Below, in pieces: positions 1 through 12,750 of a stretch of 64,000 bases of DNA (its first letter is position 1; the number at the start of each line of letters is the position of its first letter). The stretch is from Progne subis subis (Eukaryota; Chordata; Aves; Passeriformes; Hirundinidae): positions 37,332 through 101,331 of the forward strand of contig JAKJHU010000990.1 in assembly GCA_022316685.1 (NCBI GenBank). The letters run 5' to 3'. The position numbers and the translations under genes are program-made. Below the pieces are notes generated by a model. The model was not told where the DNA came from. It searched no databases and saw nothing but the letters and a program-made list of their open reading frames with translations.

Positions 1-28
1 AGTAATCTGTGCCATCCTTGAAACAATC

Positions 29-2291
29 ATGAGGCCAAGGGTACCAGTGAGACCAAAGGCACCAGTGACTAGATCCCAGGATATAAACTTTGCCGCCAAG
101 AATCCTGACATCTTGGCCCTTGGCTGCAACCCAAAGGGCCTTGAGGATGGTAGAAAGTCAAAAATCCTGAGGATTATTTTCACTGTGTTTGTCGTGATGC
201 CCTTGGCATCTGGCCAAAACTATGGAGCCACTCTGGACAGAGTCCATGAGAGAAGGGAATGAGCAATGCAGGAACAAACAATAAAAAAACAAGCAGCACA
301 AGAGCGAGCAATGGGAGAACAATACATGCAAAAACAAAGTCCCAATAATGTTGATCCCTGTAATAAATGCCATCAGTCCATGTGGGTAAAGGACAAGATG
401 GAATTTGTGTTTGTGGCATATCCATATGTTAATGCTGCCTGCTATGATCACAGCAAATTTATAGATGTTTGTGTTAAAAATAGAAAACTGGATTGGGTAG
501 GGAAAAAAATTAGGATTTAATGGACCAGCTCCTTTTCCTTATAAGGATCAAATCTGTCCTAAGTATGAAATTTTTTTGTTTGTTTGTTTTGAGAAAGATG
601 AGAATGGGAATGATCCAAGTATAGGTATAGGAGGTACAGCACTAAGCAAAAAAAGAAGAAAACCCAAAAGAAACAAAAGAAATGTGTAAAAAGGCCATAG
701 GGAAAGAATTAAAGGAATTGGATAAGCTGTATGAACAATTCAAACAGCAGTATAGTGACTGGGATTTGACAACCTCAAATAAGAACCTTTTTGTAGATTT
801 GATGCAAGAAATTGCTACAGAATTTGGATTATCCAAATGCTGGATCTGTGGGGGACTTAGAATGGCTGAAAGATGGCTGTGGAGAGGTGAGAGTCCAGCT
901 CCAGAACAATTTTTCAAATGGAATCATACTCAAATTTCCAAGTCATTAAAACCACCTCAAGGATGGATTTTGAGTTATCAAGTAATTGGAACAGTCTGTA
1001 TAACTTGAGAAGGAAGGAAATATAATGAAGTAGTAGGATATACTCCTTGTATATCTACCTTAGTAGTTAATTTGAAAAATAAAACTAAGACCTGGCAACC
1101 AAAATCTTTTACTGGGTATTGGGGAATAACAAAGGAAATGAATTGTGAGTGGAATAATCAAACTGATTTGTGCTGGCATAAAAGTCCTGGACCTAACCCC
1201 TACCAATCCAAAAAAAGACCAAAAATCCTACTGGGAACAACCAGAAAAAAACAGATAGAAAATGGAAAACCCCTGATGGAATATATTGCATTTGTGGGCA
1301 ATGAGCATAGTGTGAATTACCTCAAAAGTGGGAGGGAACCTCTACCTTAGGAGTTATACGACCCTCCTTCTTGGTCATACCAAGGTCTAGGAGCAATATG
1401 CTGGGAACACCACTTGATGAGACTCTAGAAAGGAATAAAAGAGATTTAAACCACAACTTCCCAAAGGCAGGGGGAAACCAGGAATGGGGGGAAGACAAAC
1501 GGCCTGCAGAAAGAATCACAGCATATTATGACCCAGAAAGTTGGGCTGAGGGTGGATCTTGGGGATATAGGACCCCAATTTATCTATTGAATTAGTTGAT
1601 AAGACTCCAGGCGGGAGTGGAGGTTGTATCAAACCATACTTCTGATGCCCTGAAGTTACTGGCCAAGCAGCATTCACAAATGTGAGCATTTGTATACCAA
1701 ACCAGAATTGCCCTAGATTATCTGTTGGCTGAAGAAGGGGGAGTTTGAGGAAGTTTTAATGAATCTGAGTGCTGTGTGGAGAGAGATGATCATGGGGAAG
1801 CCATCACAAAGCTTGCTGAAGAAATTAAAAGGGTGGCACACGTACCTGTTCAAAAGGGGAATTCTATTCTAAAAACAGATTGGTGGGATAACCTCTTTGG
1901 AGGAGCCCGGTGGAAGAAGGTGGGATTTATGCTGTTATGTTCTGGATTCGGATTGTTATTCTTACCATGCATGATTCCATGTCTTATTAGACTAATCCAC
2001 CCAGTGATACAAGGAATGCAAATGACAGCAATGCCCATTGATCCAGAATTGGCAGCAAAAGGGAAACCAAATCCTTTGATGGTATTAAAAGCTAGATCTA
2101 CTCGCACTCAAAAGAAGAGACCTGAAGAGATGTTGACTGAACATAGAGAGAGTACTCTAGCACAAGAGATGTCAACCAAATTTGAGAAGGAATGTGAAAA
2201 GTTTGATGCAGCATGGGAGATGTTAGAAAAATTGGAGGCTGAAATGAGAGAGCGTGAAAACATGGATTATTGGGAATATAGAAGAAATTGA
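29..2291 (+). pseudogene. Degraded retroviral env gene (SU and TM), broken by stops and frame changes
   Basis: Env-like sequence survives in pieces at 29-262, 266-520, 682-1008, 1072-1350, 1371-1595 and 1776-2291. The first piece ends in a hydrophobic stretch resembling a signal peptide. The SU part holds spaced cysteines and NHT/NQT-type glycosylation sites. The TM part has a heptad-like helix followed by a C-X7-CC-type disulfide motif, but its first cysteine codon reads TGA (1746-1748); the CC pair is at 1770-1775. A membrane span and a long charged cytoplasmic tail follow. A polypurine tract and LTR come directly after, which fits env as the 3'-most gene of a provirus whose gag-pol lies before the window. 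Class is uncertain; the covalent-type motif argues against a simple MMTV-like env. It cannot make a full protein. Confidence 0.72.
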
Positions 2292-2328
2292 GATTCAGTT
2301 TTAATTAAAAAGCATGAATCAATATGAT

Positions 2329-2350
2329 TAAAAAGAGAAATGGGGGAAAT
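2329..2350 (+). other. Polypurine tract of the first provirus
   Basis: A purine run (AAAAAGAGAAA, then GGGGGAAA) ends immediately before a TG that starts an LTR-like sequence. This is where the plus-strand primer of reverse transcription is expected, and it fixes the left end of the LTR. Confidence 0.6.
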
Positions 2351-3187
2351 TGTAATAAATGAAAATGATTCATGCTAATTGTAATTGTATCAATATTTTA
2401 ATAATATATATTTTTGAAAATTGTTTTTATAAAGTGGTAAAGGAAAAAAGTACATGTGATTAGTGTTACAAAGCAGATGGGCCCCTTGTCAGATGCTCCA
2501 TGAGAAAAATAAGATACAGGATGCAGTTTGAGATAAGCAAGAGTTTCAAAGCGGGATTGGCCAAAGCTGGGACTACTCCAAGGTAGGGAGATGGGCCCTT
2601 TGCAGATGTGATGGGATACAGGATGTCTTAAGCTAGAACTGGCCTTGAGATGGACTAAGGTGGGACTGTTCCAAGGAAGGGAGTTTGGGTGGTGATTTGA
2701 TCCATGAAATAATTACTTTTTGGAACACAGTGCTTAGTTATATATAACATAAAACTTAGAGTGCACATGCAACCATTAAGGCTATTCATAAGCTGTGAGG
2801 AAGATGCTGAGCCTTCCTCTGAAGAAGACCAACAAAAAGCCAAGAAGACCCCCTAACAACAAGTGGAACATGAGCTATGTAGTATAGTGATGTAGATTTT
2901 AAGAATTGAAAATAGGAGGAGATTCACAGGAAATATTAATGAATATGTATTAGCACAAATTATATAAGTTTAAGTTAGACTGCTTTGTTTTGTACGTCAG
3001 GTAGGGTGAGAAGCCCCCCCTCAGTACCCCGGTCAGTTTTGCTTATGCTTTATCCAAACAGTACTTATCTTTAATTAATCACTGCCGAATTTTTGTATAT
3101 GCTTGATTATAAAATCCTACTTAAATAAAATTGCATTGCTGCTAAATTCCACTTTGCTGCTTATTAAATTAGACATATAGAGCTTCA
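2351..3187 (+). mobile_element. 3' LTR of the first provirus (right end approximate)
   Basis: The sequence starts TGTAATAAATG right after the polypurine tract. It carries a TATA-like TATATAAG near 2952 and an AATAAA near 3124, then an AT-rich stretch. The right end is placed at a CA near 3187, just before a pyrimidine-rich simple repeat; no partner LTR is present in the window to confirm it. Confidence 0.5.
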
Positions 3188-3196
3188 TTTAAAATC

Positions 3197-3284
3197 CTTC
3201 CTTCCTTTCTTCCTTCCTTTTTCCTTCCACCTTTCCTTCTTTCTCTCTCATTTCTTCTTTCTTTCTTCTTTCTTCTTTCTTGGG
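3197..3284 (+). repeat. Pyrimidine-rich simple repeat (CCTT/CTTT)n
   Basis: A near-continuous C/T run built from CCTT, CTTT and TTCC units directly follows the LTR. It is a polypurine/polypyrimidine microsatellite; ORFs read through it are artefacts. Confidence 0.85.
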
Positions 3285-3561
3285 AGCAGGTACCCTTACC
3301 CTCCCAAAATCACTGCCCCTCCACCTAAGCCCTGCACAGCACATCACCTGAAACTCAGCCTTCCCAATTTCAAGGCAACCTCCCACAAGACACTTCCAGG
3401 CCCCAAAATTCCTTAGAGCACCAGCAACTTCAAAAGCTGCCTCTTACTTTCCCTCGCTCTACTCCCTACTCCAAGAGCCCAAACCACCCCATCCCCCCCC
3501 ATTGCAATCCCTACCCCTCCCAACTTTCACTCCACCCCCACAGTGCAATCCCCACATTACA

Positions 3562-3695
3562 CCATCCCATCCCATCCCATCCATCCCATCCCATCCCATC
3601 CCATCCCATCCCATCCCATCCCATCCCATCCCAATCCCATCCCATCCCCATCCCATCCCATCCCATCCCATCCCATCCCATCCCATCCCATCCCT
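3562..3695 (+). repeat. (CCCAT)n pentanucleotide microsatellite
   Basis: About 26 nearly perfect CCCAT units, with a few phase slips where one base is lost or gained. Its period of five gives open reading frames on both strands with a repeated five-residue pattern; these are not genes. Confidence 0.95.
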
Positions 3696-3699
3696 TCTG

Positions 3700-4734
3700 G
3701 CCACCAAGTCCCCTCCAACCAGCCCTTGCACACTTCCAGCCATTCCAGGACAGCCGCAGCTTTCCCTCCCACTCTGTGCCAGGGCCCCACCGCCCTCCCA
3801 GGGAACAAGTCCATCCCCACATCCCAGCTCACCCTGGCCCCAAGCAGCGTCCAGCCATGGCCTGTGTCCTGGTGCTGCAGGCCCTTGGCAAGAGTCTCTC
3901 CCAGGCAGCAATTCCTGCTCTTCCCTGCTCTGGGGCAGCAGCTGCAAGTTGATTTGCTCCCTGGGCTCTGGCCCAGCCCCAAGCCAGGGCTGGGACCTTT
4001 CCCCAGATCTCTGCCGGCACTGGCTCGCTTCGGCCGCAGCCCAGCAGCAGACGGAGCTCAGAGCTCCCCGGGGGCTGCGCCTCCTGCCCAGGGACAGCAG
4101 CAGGGGCAGCTGAGACTTGTGCCCCGGGGCCAGCAGGGAATGCACCCCAGGGAAAGGCTTGGGGCTGGGCCAGGCCAGCTGCGGGCTGGAGACCAGCAAA
4201 AGCTTCTTCCCCTACATGGGGCTTGACCACTCACCAGGCTCCCCAGGGAATGGTCACAGCTGTGAGGCTGCCGCAGCTCCAGGAGCCTTTGGACAACCGC
4301 TCCCGGGAATGCCCAGGCTGCCACTGTTGGGCTGTCTGTGCAGGGCCAGGGCCCTGCACTCCATGATCCCGCTGCCTCCCTCCCAGCTCAGCCCCTTCTG
4401 CAGTTCTCACCCTTGGGCTCAGCCTTTGTGTCTCCTCCAGGCGCTGGCAGAGCTCTTGGGGCCGGGGCAGGAGCGGCACAGCCCCAGCGTTCCCCTCTCT
4501 GTGACACCACGGTGGGGACAGCTCCAACGTTCCCTGCCTGGAGACGCTCCAAGGGAAGCGTCCAGAGCCACAGCCAGACAGCAAAACTGAGCGGGCACTG
4601 AGCACCCCCGGCCTGGGCTGATGTGCATTGCTGTGCACACAGCTCGGGGAAGGTCCCCCTGGCCACCTCCACAGTGCCACAGGCAAGTGTCACATAGAGT
4701 TACAGAGCTCTGCCCAGAGCTGCAAGGCGGAGTT
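3700..4734. other. GC-rich non-coding stretch with a CR1-like piece (about 4232-4400)
   Basis: No convincing gene. From about 4232 the order 'ggctcccc-agggaatggtcac', 'ctccaggagc', 'tttggacaa' and 'ccatgatcc' matches the pattern of the better-preserved CR1 3' end at 9370-9650, so this is probably a diverged plus-strand CR1 3' fragment. Everything else is unassigned. Confidence 0.4.
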
Positions 4735-5005
4735 AATTAAAAAAAAGGGGGAAAAAAAAAAAAAAGAAAAAAAACAAACAAACAAACAAAAAACCCCAAA
4801 AAACCAAAAAAAACCCCTGCCCAAACCCCAAAAAACCTGCAAAAACACCTCCAAGGCAAAACAGAAAAATCCCTACCCCCTATTAAAAAGCACAGAAAAC
4901 TCCCCACCAAAAACAAATAAAAACACAACCCACCAAAACAAAGAACTAGACCCAGACAAAAAAACACGCAAAAAAGAAAGACAAAAAAAAATCAAGAAAA
5001 AGAAC
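4735..5005 (+). repeat. A-rich low-complexity tract
   Basis: Runs of A are broken by short C tracts (AAAACAAACAAAC, AAAACCCC), with no coding signal. It may be an expanded poly(A)-type microsatellite. From 5006 to 6236 I recognise no gene or repeat family. Confidence 0.8.
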
Positions 5006-6234
5006 TTCCCCAAGCAGAGCTGTTCCATCCCTCAGTTCTCACACCAGCAGGTACGAAAGACCTGTGGCTGCAAAAAACGAGGATTCATTGGGCACATTTG
5101 CAGTAAAAGCAGGTTTAGGACAGGATTTCAGCAGAACTGTTCTTAGTTGAGTGAAAAGGCTGCTTTGGCAGTTGCAGGGCCATCGGAAATGCAGACCCTC
5201 AGCCCACAGGGGAGAAAAGGGCTCTGAATTCTCCTCCCCCCACACATAAACCCTATTCCCAGGCTGCTCCACACACAGGATCCTTCTGGAGGACTGCAGA
5301 AAACTGAGAGGCAGCTCTGCCTTCTCCATGTTCTGTGTCCTAAAGCTGCTTGCAAGAAGAAATTTAGGCTCAGCTCTGGTGGCACAATCCCTCCTGGCCC
5401 AGGGCACAGCTCCAGGAAGGTCTTTGTGTGCCAAGGCTTTGCTGCAGCCAAGGAAAGCTCCTGGCTCAGGGTCACCTTTCCTGCTCAGCCAGAGCCCCGA
5501 GTGCCCCAGCAGCAGCAGAGAATGGCAGCATTGGCACGGGCTGGCACAGGAGGGGGAGATTTCCCCCTCGACAGAGGCTCATATTCCAGTTGTTGCATTC
5601 AGGCAGCTCCAGATGCCTCAGCTTTGGTTGCACAGCAGCTGGAAACGCAAGTGCAGGAGCTCTGTTCATGCCCAGCCACAGCAGGTGACAGCAAGGACAG
5701 GGTCCTGGCAGCGTGACATTTGCAGAGAGAGCCTTCAGCAAAAGCTGGAGGCTGGAACTCTGTGCAGAAAATGCCCCGGCAGTCTCTGCAGAGAGGCAAA
5801 AGGAGCAAAGTTTCAGTTCTGGCCTGGCTAGGGAACACCAAAATGGTTCCTTTTCACAGCAAGGTTCCGTTGCTGGGTGTTCTCTGAGCCCCAGAGGAGA
5901 GCCCAGGGGACCAAGGAACTGAGAGCGGGGACTGTGCAGGAGCTGGGCACAGCGAGAGAGCCCGGGCTGAAGCTCAGCCCCAGGGCGGGCAGGGACTGGG
6001 AGGGGGCAGAGCCCGGGGGGTCCCGCAGAGCCTCCCTGCTCCAAAGCCCCGCCTGCGCCAGCGGGGCAGCTGCCGGGAGCCGTGTGCCAGGGCCGGGCCG
6101 CAGGTGGGTGTTCCAAGTGCCTGCAGGGGAGCAGCTTTTTGTCCCGATCCGGGGGCATTCCCATGGGGTTGTGGTCCCTGGGAAGGTGCAGGAGGACAGG
6201 GTGGAAGTGGTTGGGTTATGGCTTTGTGTTTTGG

Positions 6235-6236
<2 letters not shown>

Positions 6237-6268
<32 letters not shown>
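6237..6268 (+). repeat. Poly(T) run of 32 followed by a G run
   Basis: Thirty-two consecutive T, then GTTGGGGGGGG. It is a homopolymer length-variable site and could be the tail of a reverse-oriented retroposed sequence, but no body was recognised. Confidence 0.9.
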
Positions 6269-6269
<1 letters not shown>

Positions 6270-6359
6270 TTGGGGGGGGTGTGATGGCTGGTTGAGATTT
6301 TAGTGTTTTTTGGGGAGGATAGGGGGAATGTTTTATTTGTGCCATGCCCCCATGTGTTT

Positions 6360-6870
6360 GAAGCCCCGCGGGTGCGGGGAGCGCTGGCACAGCCCCGGCA
6401 CGGCAGGGCGGCCCCGGGCGGGCTGTGGGAGCCGGGAGCGGCCGCCCGGGCCTGGAGCCGCCGCCTTGGGCCGGGAGCCCCCCGGGCAGAGCTCTGTGCT
6501 CGGGGCCGAGGCCCGGGCGGCCCGGGGAGCGCTCGGCAGCCCGTGGGCCCCCGGCGCAGGCGGCTCCGTGTGGCCGGGCTCCGAGGGGAGCGGCCCGGGC
6601 CGGCCGTGGCCGTGCGGGGCCTGGCGGGGCTCGGGGGCCGGGCCGGGCCGGGCAAAGGCTGAGGGAGAGCGGGGGAAGCGTTGGCACAGAGGCCCCGGGC
6701 TCCCCGTGCCCCCCTGGCCACGCAGCCGGGCTCGGGGGCCGCCTCGCTCAGAGCCAGCCCCGGCTGCGGGGGTCCCCGGGGGCCCTGGGGAGGGGGCGGC
6801 GGGGGCTGACGGAGCTCTGTGCCGGGCTGGGCGCGGCTGCCCAGGGAGCGCAGGATGCAGGGTCCCCCCG
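6360..6870 (+). promoter_or_regulatory. CpG island upstream of zinc-finger copy 1
   Basis: Very high GC with dense CpG (repeated GCCGGG, GCGGCC, CCCGGG), in contrast to CpG-poor flanks. It lies about 0.6-1.1 kb upstream of the first coding exon of the zinc-finger gene at 7474. Position and composition suggest a promoter or first non-coding exon for that gene. No TATA box was found, as is usual for such islands. Long ORFs on both strands here are composition artefacts. The second zinc-finger copy has no such island. Confidence 0.6.
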
Positions 6871-7473
6871 TGCTGGGGCTGCCTCTGCCCGCCTCAGGGG
6901 TTGCATTGTCAGCCCAGAGGCACCTGGGGATCACCTCGGTACCAGCAGGGCTGGGAGGGAAACCCGGGAATGGGGGGAGCAGAAATGGGCAGTGCAAGAG
7001 CTGAGAGTGTTTCCAGAAGCCTGGAGATGTTGGGGGCATGGGCAAAGGCTACCCATGGATACCCCCAGGACACAGAAAGAGGGACCCTGAAAAGTGCTGA
7101 CGCTTCGGTTGCCTGTGATGCCAAACTGGTGATCCCAGAGAAGAGGAAACTCCTGGATTCCCAGGAGGCACAGCAGCCCACAGAGGGGGAACACTGATAC
7201 AAAACTGATTTGCAGCAACCCAGATTCGGGGGCCTCTTGGACCCCTAAGTGGAGGGACCAGAGAGGGAAGACTCATGGTTGGTGTTTTTGCTAAATCTTG
7301 GTAATTTGTGTATTTTGGTGGATTGAATCTTGGTGTTTTGGTGATTTCTATGGGCACCAGATGCCCAGTGACTTCTAGAGATGGACTTGGGCAGGAGTAA
7401 CCCCCTAACCCAATATGTCCATACATTTTATTTTTCCCCAAACCAGGATTCCACATTCCAAAACCTTGGCCAG

Positions 7474-8718
<1,245 letters not shown>

Positions 8719-8950
8719 GGGAAGACCTGGAACTGCCCCAACTGTGGGAAGAGCTTCATGTGAGTCTCCAACCTTATCCCCCATCAGAGGACACACACTG
8801 GGCAGAGCCCTGGTGACCCACATTTCCCATGATCCATGCTGGGAAGACACCTGTCCCTTTCTCTACCCCTGGCGATGATGTGAGGTGAGACTGAAAACAT
8901 AAGTGTGTGACCATGGTCCCTGTCATTGTATTTGATCCCATCTCAGGTCA
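8719..8950 (+). pseudogene. Decayed last finger and 3' flank of zinc-finger copy 1
   Basis: After the stop, the frame still reads a CPNCGKSF half finger, a stop, and an HQRTH half. From about 8805 the DNA matches 27886-28042 (shared 'ctggtgaccca', 'cacctgtccctttctct', 'cccatctcaggtcatt'), so this is the shared 3' flank of the gene family. Confidence 0.65.
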
Positions 8951-9369
8951 TTGCCAGGGTCAGTAAAGGGACTCTCTCTCTTTTCCCAAGGACAAGGGTG
9001 TCCTTTCCAGCAGGAGGAAATACGTGGCTGGGGAAGAGCCAGTCAAGGTTGTTGTAGTTGTTCCTGTACATTGTTTGTCTTATTTCTTCTGTCATCAATA
9101 TTGTTTTCTTCCTATTTGTTCCTTATCTTGTTGCTGTTCCCAGTCAATTGGTCTTATCCCAGCCTGGGATTTTTGTCTTTTGTACTTTCTGTGGGAGCCT
9201 GGAGGGCAGCGAGCAGTGGCAGGGTTTTAGTGGGAGCACAAAATTGGGGAATCCCATTCCTAAACCTCGGCCTGTGGAAACCGAACATCCCAGCTGGTGC
9301 CAGCCCTGGTTGCCCTGGCAGCAGCCTTGGGAGCAGGTCCCTGGCTGGGGGCTGTGGGAACCTCTTCAC

Positions 9370-9650
9370 TCTGGTGCCCAGGGACAGCACTGGAGGGAAG
9401 GGCTGGAGCTGAGTTGGGGCAGGTTTAGGTTGGATGTCAGGAAAAGGTTTTTCCCCCAGAGGCTGCTGGGGCACTGAACAGGCTCCCAGGGAAGGGTCAC
9501 AGCTCCAGGGCTCTGGGAGCTCCAGCAGCGTTTGGACACCGCTGCCAGGCCCAGGCTGGGATTGTTGGGGTGTCCTGTGCAGGGCTGGGAGCTGGACTCG
9601 AGGATCCTGATGGGTCCCTCCCAACTCAGCCAATTCTGTGCTTCTGGGAT
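9370..9650 (+). mobile_element. CR1 LINE 3' end fragment (+)
   Basis: The sequence runs through 'ggttggatgtcaggaaaagg', 'cagcgtttggac' and 'ggatcctgatgggtccctcc' to 'caattctgtg', the usual order at the 3' end of avian CR1 elements. It is 5'-truncated and has no ORF. Confidence 0.75.
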
Positions 9651-9680
9651 CCCATGGCCCTGGGAATGGGACTGCAAATG

Positions 9681-9694
9681 GTTGCCATGGCAAC
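9681..9694 (+). promoter_or_regulatory. Palindromic RFX/X-box-like site GTTGCCATGGCAAC
   Basis: A perfect 14-bp palindrome matching the inverted-repeat consensus bound by RFX winged-helix factors (GTNRCC spacer RGYAAC). It lies 85 bp before a minisatellite whose units carry a near-identical site. Binding is an inference from sequence only. Confidence 0.5.
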
Positions 9695-9778
9695 GGGCTC
9701 TGGCTCCAGGCCTGAGCTGGTGTCCATGGAACCACCCCTGGCATGGGATCTGCATGGAGCTGCCAAGGGACCGACCCG

Positions 9779-10020
9779 AGCAACAGGGGCTGGTGATGGT
9801 TGCCATGGAAACTGACCATAGCAACAGGGGCTGGTGATGGTTGCCATGGAAACTGACCATAGCAACAGGGGCTGGTGATGGTTGCCATGGAAACTGACAA
9901 TAGCAACAGGGGCTGGTGATGGTTGCCATGGAAACTGACCATAACAACAGGGGCTGGTGATGGTTGTCATGGAAACTGACCATAGCAACAGGGGCTGGTG
10001 ATGGTTGCCTGCTTAGGAAC
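9779..10020 (+). repeat. 41-bp minisatellite, six units, each with an RFX-like motif
   Basis: The motif CAACAGGGGCTGG recurs at 9781, 9822, 9863, 9904, 9945 and 9986, an exact 41-bp spacing. Units 1-4 contain GTTGCCATGGAAAC, unit 5 contains GTTGTCATGGAAAC, and unit 6 ends inside the motif at GTTGCC. Units differ at only a few positions, so the array is recent or homogenised. Reverse-strand ORFs across it are repeat artefacts. Confidence 0.95.
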
Positions 10021-10771
10021 CGAGTTGTCACAGGCCCTCAGAGGGGCTCCATGAGGAGTTTCCAAGAGTCTCCAGGCTGTTCCAGAGCTGGAATGTCACA
10101 GGCAGAGACTGGGGCTCCATGGAGACCTCCCAGGGGTTTCTGGGGATGCTCAAGAGCCCTGTGCCCAGAGGCAGTCACAGCCATTCCATGCTGACATCCC
10201 AGGCCACCTTGGGCTGCAAAGGCACCGATCTGTCACAGAACTCACGGGGGCTCCACGGTGACATCCCAGGAGTCCCCAGGCTGCCAAAGAGCCGGGATGT
10301 CCCAGACACTCACATGGGTTCCTGCCATGGGCAGAGTGGGAGCTTCAGGCAAGAATTTTATATATTCATTGGAGAAACTCCTGCTGAGTCATGAGGTGGA
10401 GAAATGACACCCAACAGCCACCATGGATACTCAAACTCCTCCAGGATACCTAGACTTTTAAAATTCCATTGGAGTATGAAGACTGGGAGCAGCTGGATCC
10501 AATCCCTTCCCCAGATTTTTCAAAGGTTTATGTGTAAAATTGGACAGGTGGAATTGAACTGTAAGGAAATTTGTCCAACAAGATTAACAATGGGATACCA
10601 GACATATTACTATTCATACAGCTATGATTGGTTCTGATCAGGATTAGACAGAAAACTTTATTTACAACACAGAGTAAATAATAATAAAAAACAAAAGTTA
10701 CTTACTCCACAGTATATGAGCAATTACAATTACGGAATATAGTGCTCTAAAAAGCAATTCTGAAGTAACTA
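10021..10771. other. No recognised gene
   Basis: About 750 bp with loosely repeated phrases ('atgtcacagg', 'ggggctccatgg', 'acatcccagg') between 10030 and 10330, possibly a very diverged tandem array, then AT-rich sequence. I could not support a gene. Confidence 0.4.
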
Positions 10772-11160
10772 GGCCTGTTTGGAGTTGTATGAGCCCATTG
10801 CAGGTAGAGCCTCCTGCTCCAGCAGGAACTGCCTTTCCTGTGCCAGGACCAGGGCAGATCCCACTGCAGGAAAAGCCCCAGGCCAGCCCCAACACAGTGA
10901 AGGCCTCTGGCACAAGTGCAGAGTGCCGTGCTGGGAGCTGTGCCAGGGAGAGCCTGAGGCACCAAAGGCACCTTGGCAGCAGCAGCTGCTTCCAGGCCAT
11001 GGCCAGAAGCCTCCCTTGGCAAGGCGGCCTGGTGGCCACCACTGCAGAGCTGCTGCTCCAGGGCTCATTTCTGGCTGGGCTCTGCCCCAGCCCACAGAGT
11101 GTGACCTCAGCCCTGACTCTGTCCCAGCCGCTGTGCCGGAGCCCTGCAAAGCCTAAAGGT
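10772..11160 (+). repeat. Low-copy dispersed repeat (copy 1)
   Basis: Nearly identical over about 300 bp to 37127-37435. The downstream part (from about 11077) matches 28045-28138. Shared stretches include 'gaactgcct', 'gtgccaggaccagggcag' and 'ccttggcagcagcagctgct'. It has no recognised coding function; open frames on both strands shift between copies. Confidence 0.75.
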
Positions 11161-11387
11161 CACCTGTGCCAGCCTGGCTCTGTCAGCCCCTGGGGCAGGG
11201 CAGGGAAAGGCCAGAGAAGGGGCTGGCTTTGGCTGCTGGATGTGGGCTCCAGCAGAGACAAGGAGGAGTCAAGGCAGTGGATGGAGTCCAGTGAGCAGCC
11301 CCTTCTGCCCATGCAATCCTGGAGTGCTTTGGATGGGAAGAGTTCTGCAGTGCTCATCTCATCCAAACCCCTGCCATGAGCAGGGAC

Positions 11388-11640
11388 ATCTTTCACCAGA
11401 TCAGGTTGTTCAGAGCCCTGTCCCAGCTGGACTTGGATGTTTCCAGGGATGGGGCATTGAGCACCTCCATGGGAACCTGTCCTGGTGTATCACCAACCTC
11501 ATCATCAAAAATTTCCTCCTTATCTCTTTTATGTGAACCTCCCTTCCTTTAGTTTAAAACTACCACCCTTTGTCCTATTATGACAGGCCCTACTAAAACC
11601 TTTGTCCACCATTGCATTTCCCATCAGCTGGGTTTCCATG
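11388..11640 (-). mobile_element. CR1 LINE fragment (-)
   Basis: The plus strand reads 'gatcaggttgttcagagccc', 'cttccctttagt' and 'cctattatgacagg', the reverse complement of a CR1 region upstream of the 3' end. The truncated fragment has no ORF. Confidence 0.7.
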
Positions 11641-12745
11641 ATAATTGCCATGACAGGTGTAATGGTTTTAATTTAATAAAACCAGGCAGAAACACCAATT
11701 AATGTAGGACTTTTAGTATTTATTCTCTTTTTGTGGAGGGGAGAGATTAGGAGGGGGAAAAAAAAAAAAATGTGCAGGCTTAAGCTTAAAAAATGAACAA
11801 ACCTTTTTTATTAACACACACTAAAAGAAAAAAAAAAATCCTGAGAAAAAGAAAACTTAATCTAAAACAGAATGACACTTTAAAACACACTTCTCTTAAA
11901 AACTATTCACTTTCTTATTGAACAACAAAGAAAGACACAACTTGAGATTTTCAGTGAGTTCCACTATTTAGACATAATTACTCAATACTTTTTGGAGAAG
12001 AGTCTCTGTGTCCTAGGGTAACTTTATGATGCTTGTATCCCCAATCGTCTGTTCTGTTTGAACTCTGTATATTGAGTCCTGTACCTTTAAGACTGGTTCT
12101 AAGAGCAAGGAGAAGCGCGGAGTTTGTTTTGAGAAAACTGCCTGACTCCTCCACATTCTTCTCCGGACGGGGTGTTCGGCGGAGGCTTGGCTCTCCAAGG
12201 CTTGGCTTTTTTTTTTCAGACTAGTTGGAGAGAAGGGCCACTTGGGTTTGCTTCCCAGAGGGATCCTATACAGGGGTTTTCCCCCAAATTTGTCTCCAAA
12301 CCAAGACACTCTGTAAGATTTTTTTATGAAGATATTTGCCACACAACAAAATAGTCCAGTGCTCCCAATATCACACATCTTCTGCCACCCAGAGTTTTCA
12401 CAGACTGTGATGTTCTATCAGCAAGGCCTCTCAGTGCATCTGGGGTATTATTTACAAATACTTCTAATCTAAAATTATCTTTGTCTCAAAGGCTGAGTCC
12501 TCCTTTTAACCCAGGAGTGGGGGCTTTAAAGTTCCCAAATAAATTTCAATTACATCAGTCCTCAATTTTGATTAGTATAGCATTCTACCCAACATCACTA
12601 AGATGCTGCAAAGACCAGTCAATTTCTCCATAATTTACCCTAGAGAAGTCTGGTTAAAAATGTCCACTTCATCAGTCCTATACCAATATTATTAGGTCTT
12701 TCACTTCTAATCTAACTGACTTGATTTGGTGTCTGTTCTATGTAC

Positions 12746-12750
12746 CCTCT
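12746..12750 (+). repeat. Left target-site duplication CCTCT
   Basis: CCTCT directly precedes the 5' LTR and is repeated directly after the 3' LTR at 19301-19305. A 5-bp duplication is a normal product of retroviral integration and shows this provirus is intact end to end. Confidence 0.85.

Noticed and set aside
3459..4226. Long ORFs on both strands with repeated five-residue pattern
   Set aside because: Produced by the (CCCAT)n microsatellite, which is open in several frames; no domain outside the repeat.
5828..7197. 405- and 295-residue ORFs on opposite strands
   Set aside because: They overlap in a CpG island, where few stop codons occur by chance; both are low-complexity proline/glycine/arginine.
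9154..10031. Reverse-strand ORFs over the 41-bp array, and a CRISPR-like look (regular repeats)
   Set aside because: Repeats are directly tandem with no unique spacers, and the ORF periodicity is that of the minisatellite.
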